A DNA stretch of 64,000 nt from an uncultured Eubacterium sp. (lineage in GTDB: Bacteria > Bacillota > Clostridia > Lachnospirales > Lachnospiraceae). Where the stretch lies: assembly GCA_910589665.1 (NCBI GenBank), contig CAJUTR010000012.1, positions 6,345 through 70,344 on the forward strand, read 5' to 3'. The translations under genes were made by a program, and so were the position numbers. Below are positions 52,894-61,176 of the stretch, piece after piece. The notes below the pieces were generated by a model that saw only the letters and a list, made by a program, of their open reading frames with translations, did no database searches and was not told the origin of the DNA. Position 1 is the first letter of the stretch; every line of letters starts with the position of its first letter.

Positions 52894-54504
52894 TTAGCTT
52901 AATGCCTGGCGTTTTCTGGCCATATCATCGCTGTCGAGGTATTCATCGTATGTCGTTACTTTGTCGATCATGCCGTTTGGCGTGAATTCGATGATCCGGT
53001 TTGCGATGGTCTGGATGAACTGGTGGTCCTGGGATGTAAAAAGTACGACTCCCGGGAACTTGATGAGTCCGTTGTTCACGGATGTGATGGATTCCATATC
53101 CAAATGGTTGGTCGGTTCATCTAACATCAGCGCGTTTGCACCAAGCATCATCATTTTTGACAACATGACGCGGACTTTCTCGCCGCCGGAGAGGACGTTG
53201 ACTTTTTTCAGGCCGTCATCGCCGGAGAACAGCATCCTTCCTAAAAAGCCGCGCACGTAAGTAGCATCCTTTTCCGGGGAGAATGGCATGAGCCAGTCGA
53301 CGATCGTATCGCTGCCGGCGAAATCTTTTGTGTTGTCTTTCGGAAAATAGGCCTGGCTTGTCGTGATTCCCCATTTGTAATCGCCTTCGTCCGGTTCCAT
53401 CTCACCAGCAAGGATCTGGAACAGTGTCGTGGCAGCGATCCCATAAGAACCGACAAATGCGATCTTATCGTCGTGGCCGACAGTGAATGAAACGTTATCC
53501 AACACCTTTTCGCCGTCGATCGTTTTGGATAGATTTGTTACAGTGAGAACTTCGTTTCCAATCTCCCGATCCGGTTTAAAATCAACATATGGATATTTCC
53601 GGCTGGATGGGCGAAGGGTGTCCAGTTCTATCTTTTCCAAAGCACGTTTTCGAGAAGTTGCCTGTTTGGATTTGGAAGCATTGGCACTGAAGCGCTGAAT
53701 GAACTCCTGGAGTTCTTTGATTTTTTCTTCCTTCTTTTTGTTGGCTTCCTTCATCTGCTTGATCATTAACTGGCTTGATTCGTACCAGAAATCATAGTTG
53801 CCGGCATATAACTGCATTTTGGCATAGTCGATATCCACGGTGTGGGTGCAGACTTTATTCAAAAAGTAGCGGTCGTGGGATACGACGATGATCGTATTAT
53901 CAAAATTGATCAAAAATTCTTCGAGCCAGCGGATGGCGTCGAGATCCAAATGGTTCGTCGGCTCGTCCAGCAGCAGGATGTCTGGGTTTCCAAACAGTGC
54001 CCTTGCCAGAAGGACTTTCACTTTATCGGTACCTGACAATTCGCTCATCAGTTTATCATGGAGTTCTGTCTCGATGTTCAGTCCATTCAGGAGCGTCGCG
54101 GCATCCGATTCCGCTTCCCATCCGTTCATGGCTGCAAAATCGGCCTCGAGTTCGCTTGCCCGGATGCCGTCCTCATCGGTAAAATCCTCTTTGGCGTAAA
54201 TGGCATCTTTTTCTTTCATGATGTCATAGAGTTGCTGGTTTCCCATGATCACCGTGTCCAGCACGATGCAGTCGTCGTATTTAAAGTGATCCTGTTCTAA
54301 GACAGACAGCCGTTCGCCTGGAGTCATGATAATATCGCCCTGGGTCGGCTCGAGTTCTCCTGAGAGGATTTTTAAAAACGTTGATTTACCGGCCCCGTTG
54401 GCGCCGATAATACCGTAGCAGTTGCCCTCCGTAAATTTTATGTTGACATCTTCAAAAAGCGCTTTCTTACCGAAACGCAGGGTAACATTACTTGCTTGTA
54501 TCAT
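52894..54504 (-). CDS. ABC-F family ATPase with degenerate second P-loop
   Basis: A 536-residue soluble double-ATPase of the ABC-F family, proteins that act on the ribosome. Domain 1 has Walker A GIIGANGAGKSTFLKIL, signature SELSGTDKVKVLLARAL and Walker B DILLLDEPTNHLD. A charged linker with NKKKEEKIKELQEFIQRFSA is followed by domain 2, with signature VLSGGEKVRVMLSKMM and Walker B ALMLDEPTNHLDME. Its P-loop reads GSYGIAATTLF, so the Lys that holds ATP phosphates is missing. The signature of domain 1 (LSGTD) is also weakened. It resembles YkpA/YbiT-type members. AAAGGAATGAAATACA precedes the ATG on the minus strand. Confidence 0.92.
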   Translation of the reverse strand: MIQASNVTLRFGKKALFEDVNIKFTEGNCYGIIGANGAGKSTFLKILSGELEPTQGDIIMTPGERLSVLEQDHFKYDDCIVLDTVIMGNQQLYDIMKEKDAIYAKEDFTDEDGIRASELEADFAAMNGWEAESDAATLLNGLNIETELHDKLMSELSGTDKVKVLLARALFGNPDILLLDEPTNHLDLDAIRWLEEFLINFDNTIIVVSHDRYFLNKVCTHTVDIDYAKMQLYAGNYDFWYESSQLMIKQMKEANKKKEEKIKELQEFIQRFSANASKSKQATSRKRALEKIELDTLRPSSRKYPYVDFKPDREIGNEVLTVTNLSKTIDGEKVLDNVSFTVGHDDKIAFVGSYGIAATTLFQILAGEMEPDEGDYKWGITTSQAYFPKDNTKDFAGSDTIVDWLMPFSPEKDATYVRGFLGRMLFSGDDGLKKVNVLSGGEKVRVMLSKMMMLGANALMLDEPTNHLDMESITSVNNGLIKFPGVVLFTSQDHQFIQTIANRIIEFTPNGMIDKVTTYDEYLDSDDMARKRQALS

Positions 54505-54539
54505 TGTATTTCATTCCTTTCAATGCACGTATACTCATT

Positions 54540-54567
54540 ATTTTACTAAAAAACTGTGATTTTGCAA
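54540..54567 (-). promoter_or_regulatory. Possible promoter for the ABC-F gene
   Basis: Read on the minus strand: TTGCAA, a 16-base spacer and TAAAAT, ending about 36 bases before the start codon. Confidence 0.4.
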
Positions 54568-54609
54568 GTCTTTTTATAAAAATAAATAGAGAACTCTGAT
54601 TTTTGTATC

Positions 54610-54638
54610 TTGTGATTGCAAAACAGATATGCTAAAAT
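54610..54638 (+). promoter_or_regulatory. Promoter for the GH13-like gene
   Basis: TTGTGA, a 17-base spacer and TAAAAT at 54633-54638. Confidence 0.5.
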
Positions 54639-54643
54639 AAAAG

Positions 54644-54655
54644 GACACTAGTGTC
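54644..54655. promoter_or_regulatory. Perfect palindrome at the predicted transcription start
   Basis: GACACTAGTGTC is a 12-base perfect palindrome beginning 5 bases after the predicted -10 box, a typical repressor-operator position. A related GATACTAGTGTT lies at 57399-57410 before the Y-family polymerase gene. Confidence 0.4.
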
Positions 54656-54724
54656 AGAATTTATAACAAAATATTTGGATGACGAACAAAAAAGCGGAAC
54701 AGAAATTTGAGGAAGACAGAATCG

Positions 54725-56512
54725 ATGAAGACAATAGAGAATGGACGTTTTTTGATAAATCAGGGAAGAAATTTACGAGAGGGTGTGTTTGCATCGGAGA
54801 GCGGTGATAAAGCTGAGATCACGGTGTGGTGCAGGGACGCCTCGGACTGCCGGCTGTGCCTTTATCGCGGAAAAAAACTTTTATATAAGGTTCCGATGTT
54901 TTCAATGATCGAGTTGGGGGCGCCGGATCTGTTCAGCCTGCGGCTGGAAGGAGAGGGACTTACGGTCTTTTTGGAGCAGTGCGAATATATATTTGAAGCT
55001 GGCGGACGGTTGATCAATGATCCGTATATGCGCGCGACGGCGGGACGTGAAACGTTTGGCAGGAAGGCGAAACTGCGTGGACGCTTTTCTTTTCAGCGCT
55101 TTGACTGGTCGGGGGAAAAGCGGGTCTGTATTCCGTATGAGAACATGATCCTGTATCAGTGCCATTTGCGTGGTTTTACGAAACATCGGAGTTCAGGGGT
55201 GGAACACCCGGGAACTTTTTCCGGCTTTGCAGAAAAAAATAGTTATCTCCAGGATTTGGGTGTCAATACGATCTTGTTCCAGCCGATTTATGATTTTAAT
55301 GAGTGGATGGATGTGGGAGAGAAAAAGGTGAACTTTTGGGGGTATACCGGAGATGCCTGCTATTTTGCTCCCAAAGCTTCTTATGCCGCAGACGGGAGCC
55401 GGGCGGCGGAAGAAATGAAGCAGATGATAAAAAAGATCCATCAAAGTGGCATGAACATCCTGATGGATATCCACTTTGTGAACCGCTCCCCGGAATTCAT
55501 CGTGAGATGTCTGAAATACTATGTGATCATGTATCACGTAGACGGATTTCTTGTAAATACGGATGTTGTGTCCAAAGCCTGGATCGACGAAGATCCGGTT
55601 CTGCGCCAGTGCAAATTTCTCGGAAGCCGATGGGACTGGGGTTCGCTGGTGAACGGACAGAAAAAACTAGGTGTGTTTAACGATGAGTTTTCAACGGTGG
55701 CGAGACGTTTTTTAAAGAGCGATGAAGGGCAGGTTGCCGATTTTTTCCGCCTGTTTAAAGCAGATGAGAGAGAGACTGGGAGGATACATTATATCACGCA
55801 GAAGAACGGGTTTACCCTGCGAGACCTTGTTTCATACGATGTCAAGCATAATGAAGCAAATGGGGAACGCAATAACGACGGAACGGAGTTTAACTATAGC
55901 TGGAACTGCGGACAGGAGGGGCCCAGCCGAAAAAAAGTGGTCAATGCCATGCGGCTCAGGCAGACGAAAAACGCGTTGTGTATGCTTCTGTTAGGGCTGG
56001 CTTCGCCAATGCTTCTGGCCGGCGATGAGTTCTGCCGAACGCAGAAAGGAAATAACAACGCCTATTGCCATGATAACGCGTCTACGTGGGTGGACTGGAA
56101 TCTGCTGGAGAAAAACCCGGAAGTTTATGAGTTTGCTAAGATGCTGATCCGGTTTCGGACACAGTGCCCGCTTTACGACAGAGAGGAAGCATTGACCGGC
56201 ATGGATACGAGAGGAGTCGGGGCACCTGGGGTTTCTGGGCACGGTATCGAGCCGTGGGAAGTGAACGTATCGTATTACAGCCGGGAAATCGGAATTCTCT
56301 TTTATGGAACATATTACGGCGGAGCATCGATTTATATGATATTTAATTTTCACTGGGATGCGCATGAATTTTATCTGCCAGTCGTAAACAGTACGAAGAA
56401 GTGGAATGTGTTGTTTGATACGGGGCAGGATACGGATGCGGAAAAAAAGAGCGGGATCAAGCAGTATGTCGTGTCGCCACGGTCGGTCGTTGTTTTTGAA
56501 AGTGAAAAATAG
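54725..56512 (+). CDS. GH13 isoamylase/GlgX-like protein lacking catalytic residues
   Basis: A 595-residue relative of glycogen-debranching enzymes. It has an N-terminal beta domain (about 1-130), then the barrel with IYQCHLRGFTKH-like start (MILYQCHLRGFTKH), GYTGDACYFAPKASYA, GFTLRDLVSYDVKHNEANGE and the LLAGDEF strand that are typical of GlgX. Every catalytic position is changed. The nucleophile region reads GFLVN (usual GFRFD; Asn278), the acid/base region GSRWD (usual AEPWD; Ser301), and the transition-state Asp region QKNG (usual AHDG; Asn361). Region I reads DIHFVN rather than DVVxNH. The frame is intact, so this is a maintained pseudoenzyme rather than a decaying gene. The ATG at 54725 follows GAGGAAG; a TTG at 54707 is weaker. 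Confidence 0.85.
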   Translation: MKTIENGRFLINQGRNLREGVFASESGDKAEITVWCRDASDCRLCLYRGKKLLYKVPMFSMIELGAPDLFSLRLEGEGLTVFLEQCEYIFEAGGRLINDPYMRATAGRETFGRKAKLRGRFSFQRFDWSGEKRVCIPYENMILYQCHLRGFTKHRSSGVEHPGTFSGFAEKNSYLQDLGVNTILFQPIYDFNEWMDVGEKKVNFWGYTGDACYFAPKASYAADGSRAAEEMKQMIKKIHQSGMNILMDIHFVNRSPEFIVRCLKYYVIMYHVDGFLVNTDVVSKAWIDEDPVLRQCKFLGSRWDWGSLVNGQKKLGVFNDEFSTVARRFLKSDEGQVADFFRLFKADERETGRIHYITQKNGFTLRDLVSYDVKHNEANGERNNDGTEFNYSWNCGQEGPSRKKVVNAMRLRQTKNALCMLLLGLASPMLLAGDEFCRTQKGNNNAYCHDNASTWVDWNLLEKNPEVYEFAKMLIRFRTQCPLYDREEALTGMDTRGVGAPGVSGHGIEPWEVNVSYYSREIGILFYGTYYGGASIYMIFNFHWDAHEFYLPVVNSTKKWNVLFDTGQDTDAEKKSGIKQYVVSPRSVVVFESEK

Positions 56513-56586
56513 GGGATTCCGCTTTTTCAGAACATTCCCCTCGCGGGAGGAAATATTTCTGAACGGTGGAATCCCTTATTTTTCGA
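56513..56586. terminator. Long stem-loop terminator between converging genes
   Basis: GGGATTCC at 56513-56520 pairs with GGAATCCC at 56568-56575. TTCAG/CTGAA and TTCCCCTC/GGGAGGAA continue the stem inward, and TTATTTTT follows. It separates the GH13-like gene from the minus-strand cysteine-rich gene. Confidence 0.75.
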
Positions 56587-56601
56587 AAACTGCCTGTTGA
56601 T

Positions 56602-56793
56602 TTAGAAGTTGTGGTCTGCTGCAATCGGGTCAAACAGGTCGAGTTTGCAGTGTTTGTCGGAAGCGAAGTGTTTACATGTCGTACAGGACACATCAACATC
56701 CCCGGCTTTGTTCGTACAGGTACAACAATCTTTCGGGCTGTATGCGCTACAGTTTTTCGCTACGTTTTTATACGTGGATTCACTTGCTCTCAT
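56602..56793 (-). CDS. Small cysteine-rich protein, function unknown
   Basis: A 63-residue protein with nine Cys residues, arranged as CSAYSPKDCCTCTN and SCTTCKHFASDKHCKLDLFD. The Cys-x2-Cys-x-His and later His-Cys spacing suggests a zinc or iron-sulfur site. I recall similar short proteins in other Clostridia but cannot name a family. On the minus strand AAGGAG lies 7 bases before the ATG, an ideal ribosome site, which is the main reason to accept it. It converges on the GH13-like gene. Confidence 0.72.
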   Translation of the reverse strand: MRASESTYKNVAKNCSAYSPKDCCTCTNKAGDVDVSCTTCKHFASDKHCKLDLFDPIAADHNF

Positions 56794-56899
56794 CGTTATT
56801 CTCCTTTCAAACGGAATGATTTAAGACATCAGAAATGTCTTACGGTATATTGTCCGCAAATGAGAGTGAAATATTCTGGATAAATGAGGTATTCGTTAC

Positions 56900-57346
56900 A
56901 TGAAATGTTATCGGATTGAAGATGTGAAAGAGTTTATGGAATTGCTTTTTTTAAAGGATATTTTTGATAAATTTTGTATGAGTAGTATGGAATTGAAGAC
57001 ACTTGTATCCTTTTCGGTGAACGGAAACATGTTTCCGGACTGGCTGGATGAGGAAGCGAAAGAATTTTATGGAAACTTAGAGTATGTGCCGTGGAAGCTG
57101 TTTCGCCCGACTGCGTTTTCCCTCATCAGGGGGAAGCAGACGCCGACGATGCTTCGGATCCAGTTCGTACATTATATGGAAAACGGAGACTGCGGTGGAC
57201 TGCGCGTGCAGTTCGAAAACAGGGAACTAACCTGTATGAGTTCTTATACGGCCGCGGAATTTACTTTGGATAAAAGAGCGGAATTATCGTGGGATGAAAA
57301 CTGTTCTCATTTTCTGAAAAAGAATAACATTTTGAGTACGGAATGA
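56900..57346 (+). CDS. DUF5721 family protein
   Basis: A 148-residue soluble protein matching my recollection of DUF5721. It starts MKCYRIEDVKEFMELLFLKD and contains a Phe-Asp-Lys-Phe segment, SFSVNGNMFPDWLDEE, PWKLFRPTAFSLIRGK, and QFENRELTCMSSYTAAEFTL. No catalytic motif or membrane segment is evident. The ATG at 56900 is preceded by an indifferent ribosome site (GGATAAATGAGG at some distance). Function is unknown. Confidence 0.8.
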   Translation: MKCYRIEDVKEFMELLFLKDIFDKFCMSSMELKTLVSFSVNGNMFPDWLDEEAKEFYGNLEYVPWKLFRPTAFSLIRGKQTPTMLRIQFVHYMENGDCGGLRVQFENRELTCMSSYTAAEFTLDKRAELSWDENCSHFLKKNNILSTE

Positions 57347-57388
57347 TAATCTAAATAAGCAAATCCAAAACAAAAGTAATAATTATCC

Positions 57389-57418
57389 TGTTAAAACAGA
57401 TACTAGTGTTAAAAGCAG
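57389..57418 (+). repeat. Direct repeat upstream of the Y-family polymerase gene
   Basis: TGTTAAAACAG at 57389-57399 and TGTTAAAAGCAG at 57407-57418, spaced by 18 bases, flank the ACTAGTGT core. Possible operator; it does not match the LexA consensus I know. Confidence 0.35.
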
Positions 57419-57434
57419 GATTGGAGACTTTTGT

Positions 57435-58700
57435 ATGGAGAAGAGAGTATATCTTTGTATCGATCTAAAATCTTTTTATGCTTCTGTCGAGTGTGTGGAG
57501 CGCGGACTGGACCCGCTTCGTACGAATCTGGCAGTAGCGGATCCTGACCGGGGGATCGGAACGATCTGTCTGGCCATTTCCCCTTCCATGAAAGCGCTTG
57601 GCATAAAAAACCGGTGCCGGGTTTACGAGATCCCGTCCTATATCGAATATATCAAAGCTCCTCCCCGCATGAAACTGTATATTCAATATTCCGCCGATAT
57701 TTATGCCGTATACCTGAAGTATGTGGCAAAAGAAGATATCCATGTATATTCCATCGATGAAGCGTTTTTAGACGTGACGCCCTATCTCTCCCTGTACCGG
57801 CTAACGGCAAAGGAACTCGCGTTACGCATCATGGAGGATATAAAAAGGACGACTGGCATTACGGCGGCAGCAGGCATTGGGACAAATCTGTATCTGGCGA
57901 AAGTGGCGCTCGATATCATGGCAAAGCACGAGAAAGACAATATCGCTTTTCTGGATGAGGAGCGATACCAAAAAAACTTGTGGAACCACAGGCCGCTCAC
58001 GGACTTTTGGCGGGTGGGTGAGGGGACGGTGAAACGACTCCGCCGGCTCGGAATATTTACGATGGGCGATGTAGCCCACGCGGACGAGGAAGCGCTGTAC
58101 CGTATGTTTGGCGTAGATGCGGAACTTTTGATCGACCATGCGTGGGGAAAGGAGAGTACAACAATGGAGGATATCAAAACGTATCGTCCAAAGAGCAGAT
58201 CCTTTTCGCGCGGCCAGGTGTTTTTAAGAGATTATTCGTTTGAGGAGTGCAGGCTTGTTGTGAAGGAAGTGATCGACGAGATCTGTCTTGAGATGGCGGA
58301 GAAGGGATTGGCGGCAAAGTCGATATCTGTCTTGGTGGAATATGCAAAAGAAACGGAGATGAAAGGCGCATCCGGCACGGTTTCCCTGACATCAGCTTCC
58401 CATCATTACCGCACGATCCTGCCGGGAGTTTTAAGGCTATATGACCGTATCGCGCGGAAGGATAAGCCGATCCGAAAGCTTACGCTGTCCTGCCATGATG
58501 TGGCGCGGGAGGCATATGAGCAGCTTGAATTGTTTTCCGACCCAGCGGAGGCAGAACGTGATAGAAAAATTCAGAAAACAGTTATTGAGATAAAGAAGCG
58601 GTATGGCAGGAATGCCATAGTGCGGGGAATGGATCTACAGGAAGCGGGGACGGCGATGCAGCGAAACCGGCAGATCGGAGGACACAGAAGTGGGGAATGA
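57435..58700 (+). CDS. Y-family DNA polymerase (UmuC/DinB-like)
   Basis: A 421-residue translesion DNA polymerase of the UmuC/YqjW type. Palm motifs: YLCIDLKSFYASVECVERG with the first metal Asp and the steric Phe-Tyr, then YSIDEAFLDVTPY with the second metal pair. Next come GIGTNLYLAKVALDIMAK, the helix-hairpin-helix WRVGEGTVKRLRRLGIFTMG, and a little-finger domain with SRSFSRGQVFLRDYSFEE. It overlaps a short YolD-like gene by 11 bases, the usual partner of this polymerase type. DNA-damage induction is likely, though I see no clear LexA box upstream. Confidence 0.93.
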   Translation: MEKRVYLCIDLKSFYASVECVERGLDPLRTNLAVADPDRGIGTICLAISPSMKALGIKNRCRVYEIPSYIEYIKAPPRMKLYIQYSADIYAVYLKYVAKEDIHVYSIDEAFLDVTPYLSLYRLTAKELALRIMEDIKRTTGITAAAGIGTNLYLAKVALDIMAKHEKDNIAFLDEERYQKNLWNHRPLTDFWRVGEGTVKRLRRLGIFTMGDVAHADEEALYRMFGVDAELLIDHAWGKESTTMEDIKTYRPKSRSFSRGQVFLRDYSFEECRLVVKEVIDEICLEMAEKGLAAKSISVLVEYAKETEMKGASGTVSLTSASHHYRTILPGVLRLYDRIARKDKPIRKLTLSCHDVAREAYEQLELFSDPAEAERDRKIQKTVIEIKKRYGRNAIVRGMDLQEAGTAMQRNRQIGGHRSGE

Positions 58701-58905
58701 AACGCGGACAAAGATGAGCCGGATGAACCGCGCAAAGCAATTTATGCCGTTTGATGCCTTAAAAGGGTTTCGGGAAGCGCTTCGCGAAAAAGAGAAAGTT
58801 TGCGCATGGCAAGAGGAATGGGAGGAGAATGATGAGGGCAAAGGCGAGAGAAAAGGAATAGAATCGAAAATACTTGGGAAAGATAGGGATTGGAGGGAAT
58901 TATGA
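58690..58905 (+). CDS. Short YolD-like protein
   Basis: A 71-residue protein with MSRMNRAKQFMPFDALKGF, which matches the conserved core of YolD-like proteins found next to Y-family polymerases. Typical members are 100-130 residues. This one keeps the core (about 9-35) but replaces the rest with a charged tail (EEWEENDEGKGERKGIESK). GGAGG ends 7 bases before the GTG at 58690. Its stop overlaps the PTS gene's ATG by four bases (ATGA). Confidence 0.75.
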   Translation: MGNETRTKMSRMNRAKQFMPFDALKGFREALREKEKVCAWQEEWEENDEGKGERKGIESKILGKDRDWREL

Positions 58906-61088
58906 AAGAAAAAATATTTAGCGTGTTGCAGCGCGTAGGAAGAAGTTTTATGCTTCCCATCGCAATCCTGCCAGTTGCCGGATTGTTACTGGGAATAGGC
59001 AGTTCTTTTACAAATGAAACGACGATTGCCACATATGGCCTGCACAAAATTTTAGGTGAAGGAACTCTTCTCCATGCCCTGCTGGTCATCATGAACCGGG
59101 TGGGAAGCGCCGTATTTGATAACCTGCCTTTGATCTTCGCGATCGGAGTAGCGATCGGAATGGCAAAAAAGGAGAAAGAGGTTTCCGCTCTTTCCGCCGT
59201 GATCGCGTATTTGGTCATGAATACCGCGATCAATGCCATGCTGCAGGTAAATGGTGAAATTCTGCCCGATGGCAGCATTGCAAATGATGTTTTGGAGGGA
59301 ACGATCGCATCCTCCTGTGGAATACAGACACTGCAGATGGGCGTCTTTGGCGGGATTATCGTCGGTCTTGGGGTTGCTTCCCTTCATAACCGGTTTTTTA
59401 AGATTCAACTGCCGAATGCGCTGTCATTTTTTGGCGGGACGAGGTTTGTGCCGATCATCTCCACCGTTGTGTATATGTTTGTAGGTATTGCTATGTATTT
59501 TGTGTGGCCGGTCGTACAGAACGGGATCCATGCACTGGGTGGACTCGTAACCGGCAGCGGATATGTGGGGACGCTTATTTTTGGGCTGATCAAGCGGGCT
59601 TTGATCCCATTCGGACTCCATCATGTTTTCTATATGCCATTTTGGCAGACAGCAGTGGGCGGCACGATGGATGTTGCGGGAAACGCCATTCAGGGCGGTC
59701 AGAATATCTTTTTCGCCCAGCTGGCTAATTCAGCAGATATTGCGCATTTTAGCGCCGATGCCACTAGATATTTTTCAGGAGAATTTATTTTTATGATATT
59801 TGGTCTGCCGGGAGCGGCGCTGGCGATGTACCGCCAGGCGAAGCCGGAACGAAAAAAAGCAGCTGGCGGTCTTCTTTTATCAGCTTCGCTCGCCTGTATG
59901 ATGACGGGTATCACCGAGCCGCTGGAATTTTCGTTCCTTTTTGTGGCGCCGGCGTTATTTGTGGTCCAGGTAATATTGGCCGGCAGCGCTTATATGGTGG
60001 CGCATATGCTGAATATTGCCGTAGGACTGACCTTTTCAGGCGGCTTTCTTGATTTCTTCCTGTTTGGCATCCTGCAGGGAAACGCAAAAACAAGCTGGCT
60101 GCTCGTGATTCCGGTGGGAATCATATATTTCCTGCTGTACTACTTCATATTCTCATTTATGATAAAGAAATTTAATTTTAAGACGCCAGGGCGGGAAGAG
60201 GAGAGCGAAGAGACAAAACTCTATCGGAGAGCGGATGTAGACGCAAGAAGAGAAGCAGCTGGCGGGACGGCAGGGCAGATAGCGGACGAGACGAGCCGGA
60301 TGATTGCGGCAGGACTCGGTGGAAAACGGAATATCAGCGATGTGGACTGCTGCGCGACAAGGCTCCGCTGTACGGTTCTGGATCCGCAGCTTGTAAAGGA
60401 CGGGTTGCTTCGTTCATCTGGCGCTTCCGGGGTTGTGCATAAAGGTGAGGGCGTGCAGATCATCTATGGTCCTAACGTGACTGTGATCAAGTCAAATTTA
60501 GAGGATTATTTGGAAACTGCGCCCGACGAGGAGGAAATAGAAGCCATTACGGACGCGTCTCCGTCTGATGGGAAGGAGAAAAACGGCGATGGCCAAAGTG
60601 AGAGTAAAACCGAGGCGAAACCCGAGTCAGCTTCCGTTGTGATCTCCAGTCCTGCCACAGGAGTGGCAGCCGATCTCGGAACGGCGCCCGACGAGGCGTT
60701 TGCGGGAAGGATGATGGGAGACGGAGCCGTTGTGACGCCAAAAGAGCCGGTCATTTGTGCGCCGGAAGATGGGGAAGTGGTGTTTGTATTTGACACAAAA
60801 CACGCTATTGGTTTTATGACGGATACCGGGATCAGTTTGCTGCTTCATATCGGGATTGATACGGTGAAACTGGAAGGAAGGGGATTTGAGGTCTTGGTGG
60901 AGAATGGACAGAAGGTAAAAAAGGGGGAGCCGATGCTTCGCTTGGATCTGGAATATTTGCAAAGCCACGCGCCATCCCTTGTATCACCGGTCTTGTGTAC
61001 CGAGCTGTCAGATAACCAGCGGATCCGTCTGTTGGCAGAGGGGAACATTAAAGCGGGGGAATCGTTATTCGCAGTCGAGACAGAGTAA
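58902..61088 (+). CDS. PTS permease, glucose family, IICBA fusion
   Basis: A 728-residue phosphotransferase-system permease that imports and phosphorylates a hexose. IIC (about 1-425) has ten or so membrane segments with GRSFMLPIAILPVAGLLLG, NALSFFGGTRFVPI, and the substrate-loop TGITEPLEFSFLFV. IIB (about 455-530) has the phospho-Cys in DVDCCATRLRC. IIA (about 590-728) has GDGAVVTPKEPV and the active His residues in FDTKHAIGF and LLLHIGIDTVKLEG. The B-A linker is long and acidic. By eye it is glucose/maltose-type rather than N-acetylglucosamine-type; the exact sugar is not certain. The ATG at 58902 follows GGAGGGAATT. Confidence 0.92.
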   Translation: MKEKIFSVLQRVGRSFMLPIAILPVAGLLLGIGSSFTNETTIATYGLHKILGEGTLLHALLVIMNRVGSAVFDNLPLIFAIGVAIGMAKKEKEVSALSAVIAYLVMNTAINAMLQVNGEILPDGSIANDVLEGTIASSCGIQTLQMGVFGGIIVGLGVASLHNRFFKIQLPNALSFFGGTRFVPIISTVVYMFVGIAMYFVWPVVQNGIHALGGLVTGSGYVGTLIFGLIKRALIPFGLHHVFYMPFWQTAVGGTMDVAGNAIQGGQNIFFAQLANSADIAHFSADATRYFSGEFIFMIFGLPGAALAMYRQAKPERKKAAGGLLLSASLACMMTGITEPLEFSFLFVAPALFVVQVILAGSAYMVAHMLNIAVGLTFSGGFLDFFLFGILQGNAKTSWLLVIPVGIIYFLLYYFIFSFMIKKFNFKTPGREEESEETKLYRRADVDARREAAGGTAGQIADETSRMIAAGLGGKRNISDVDCCATRLRCTVLDPQLVKDGLLRSSGASGVVHKGEGVQIIYGPNVTVIKSNLEDYLETAPDEEEIEAITDASPSDGKEKNGDGQSESKTEAKPESASVVISSPATGVAADLGTAPDEAFAGRMMGDGAVVTPKEPVICAPEDGEVVFVFDTKHAIGFMTDTGISLLLHIGIDTVKLEGRGFEVLVENGQKVKKGEPMLRLDLEYLQSHAPSLVSPVLCTELSDNQRIRLLAEGNIKAGESLFAVETE

Positions 61089-61176
61089 GGCAGGTTTATC
61101 ACTCATAGCAGGCAGGCCGGGTTTGTAAAAAAGTTGGTATGCAGATCCGGCCGTTTTAGACAAGGAGGTGGAACGT

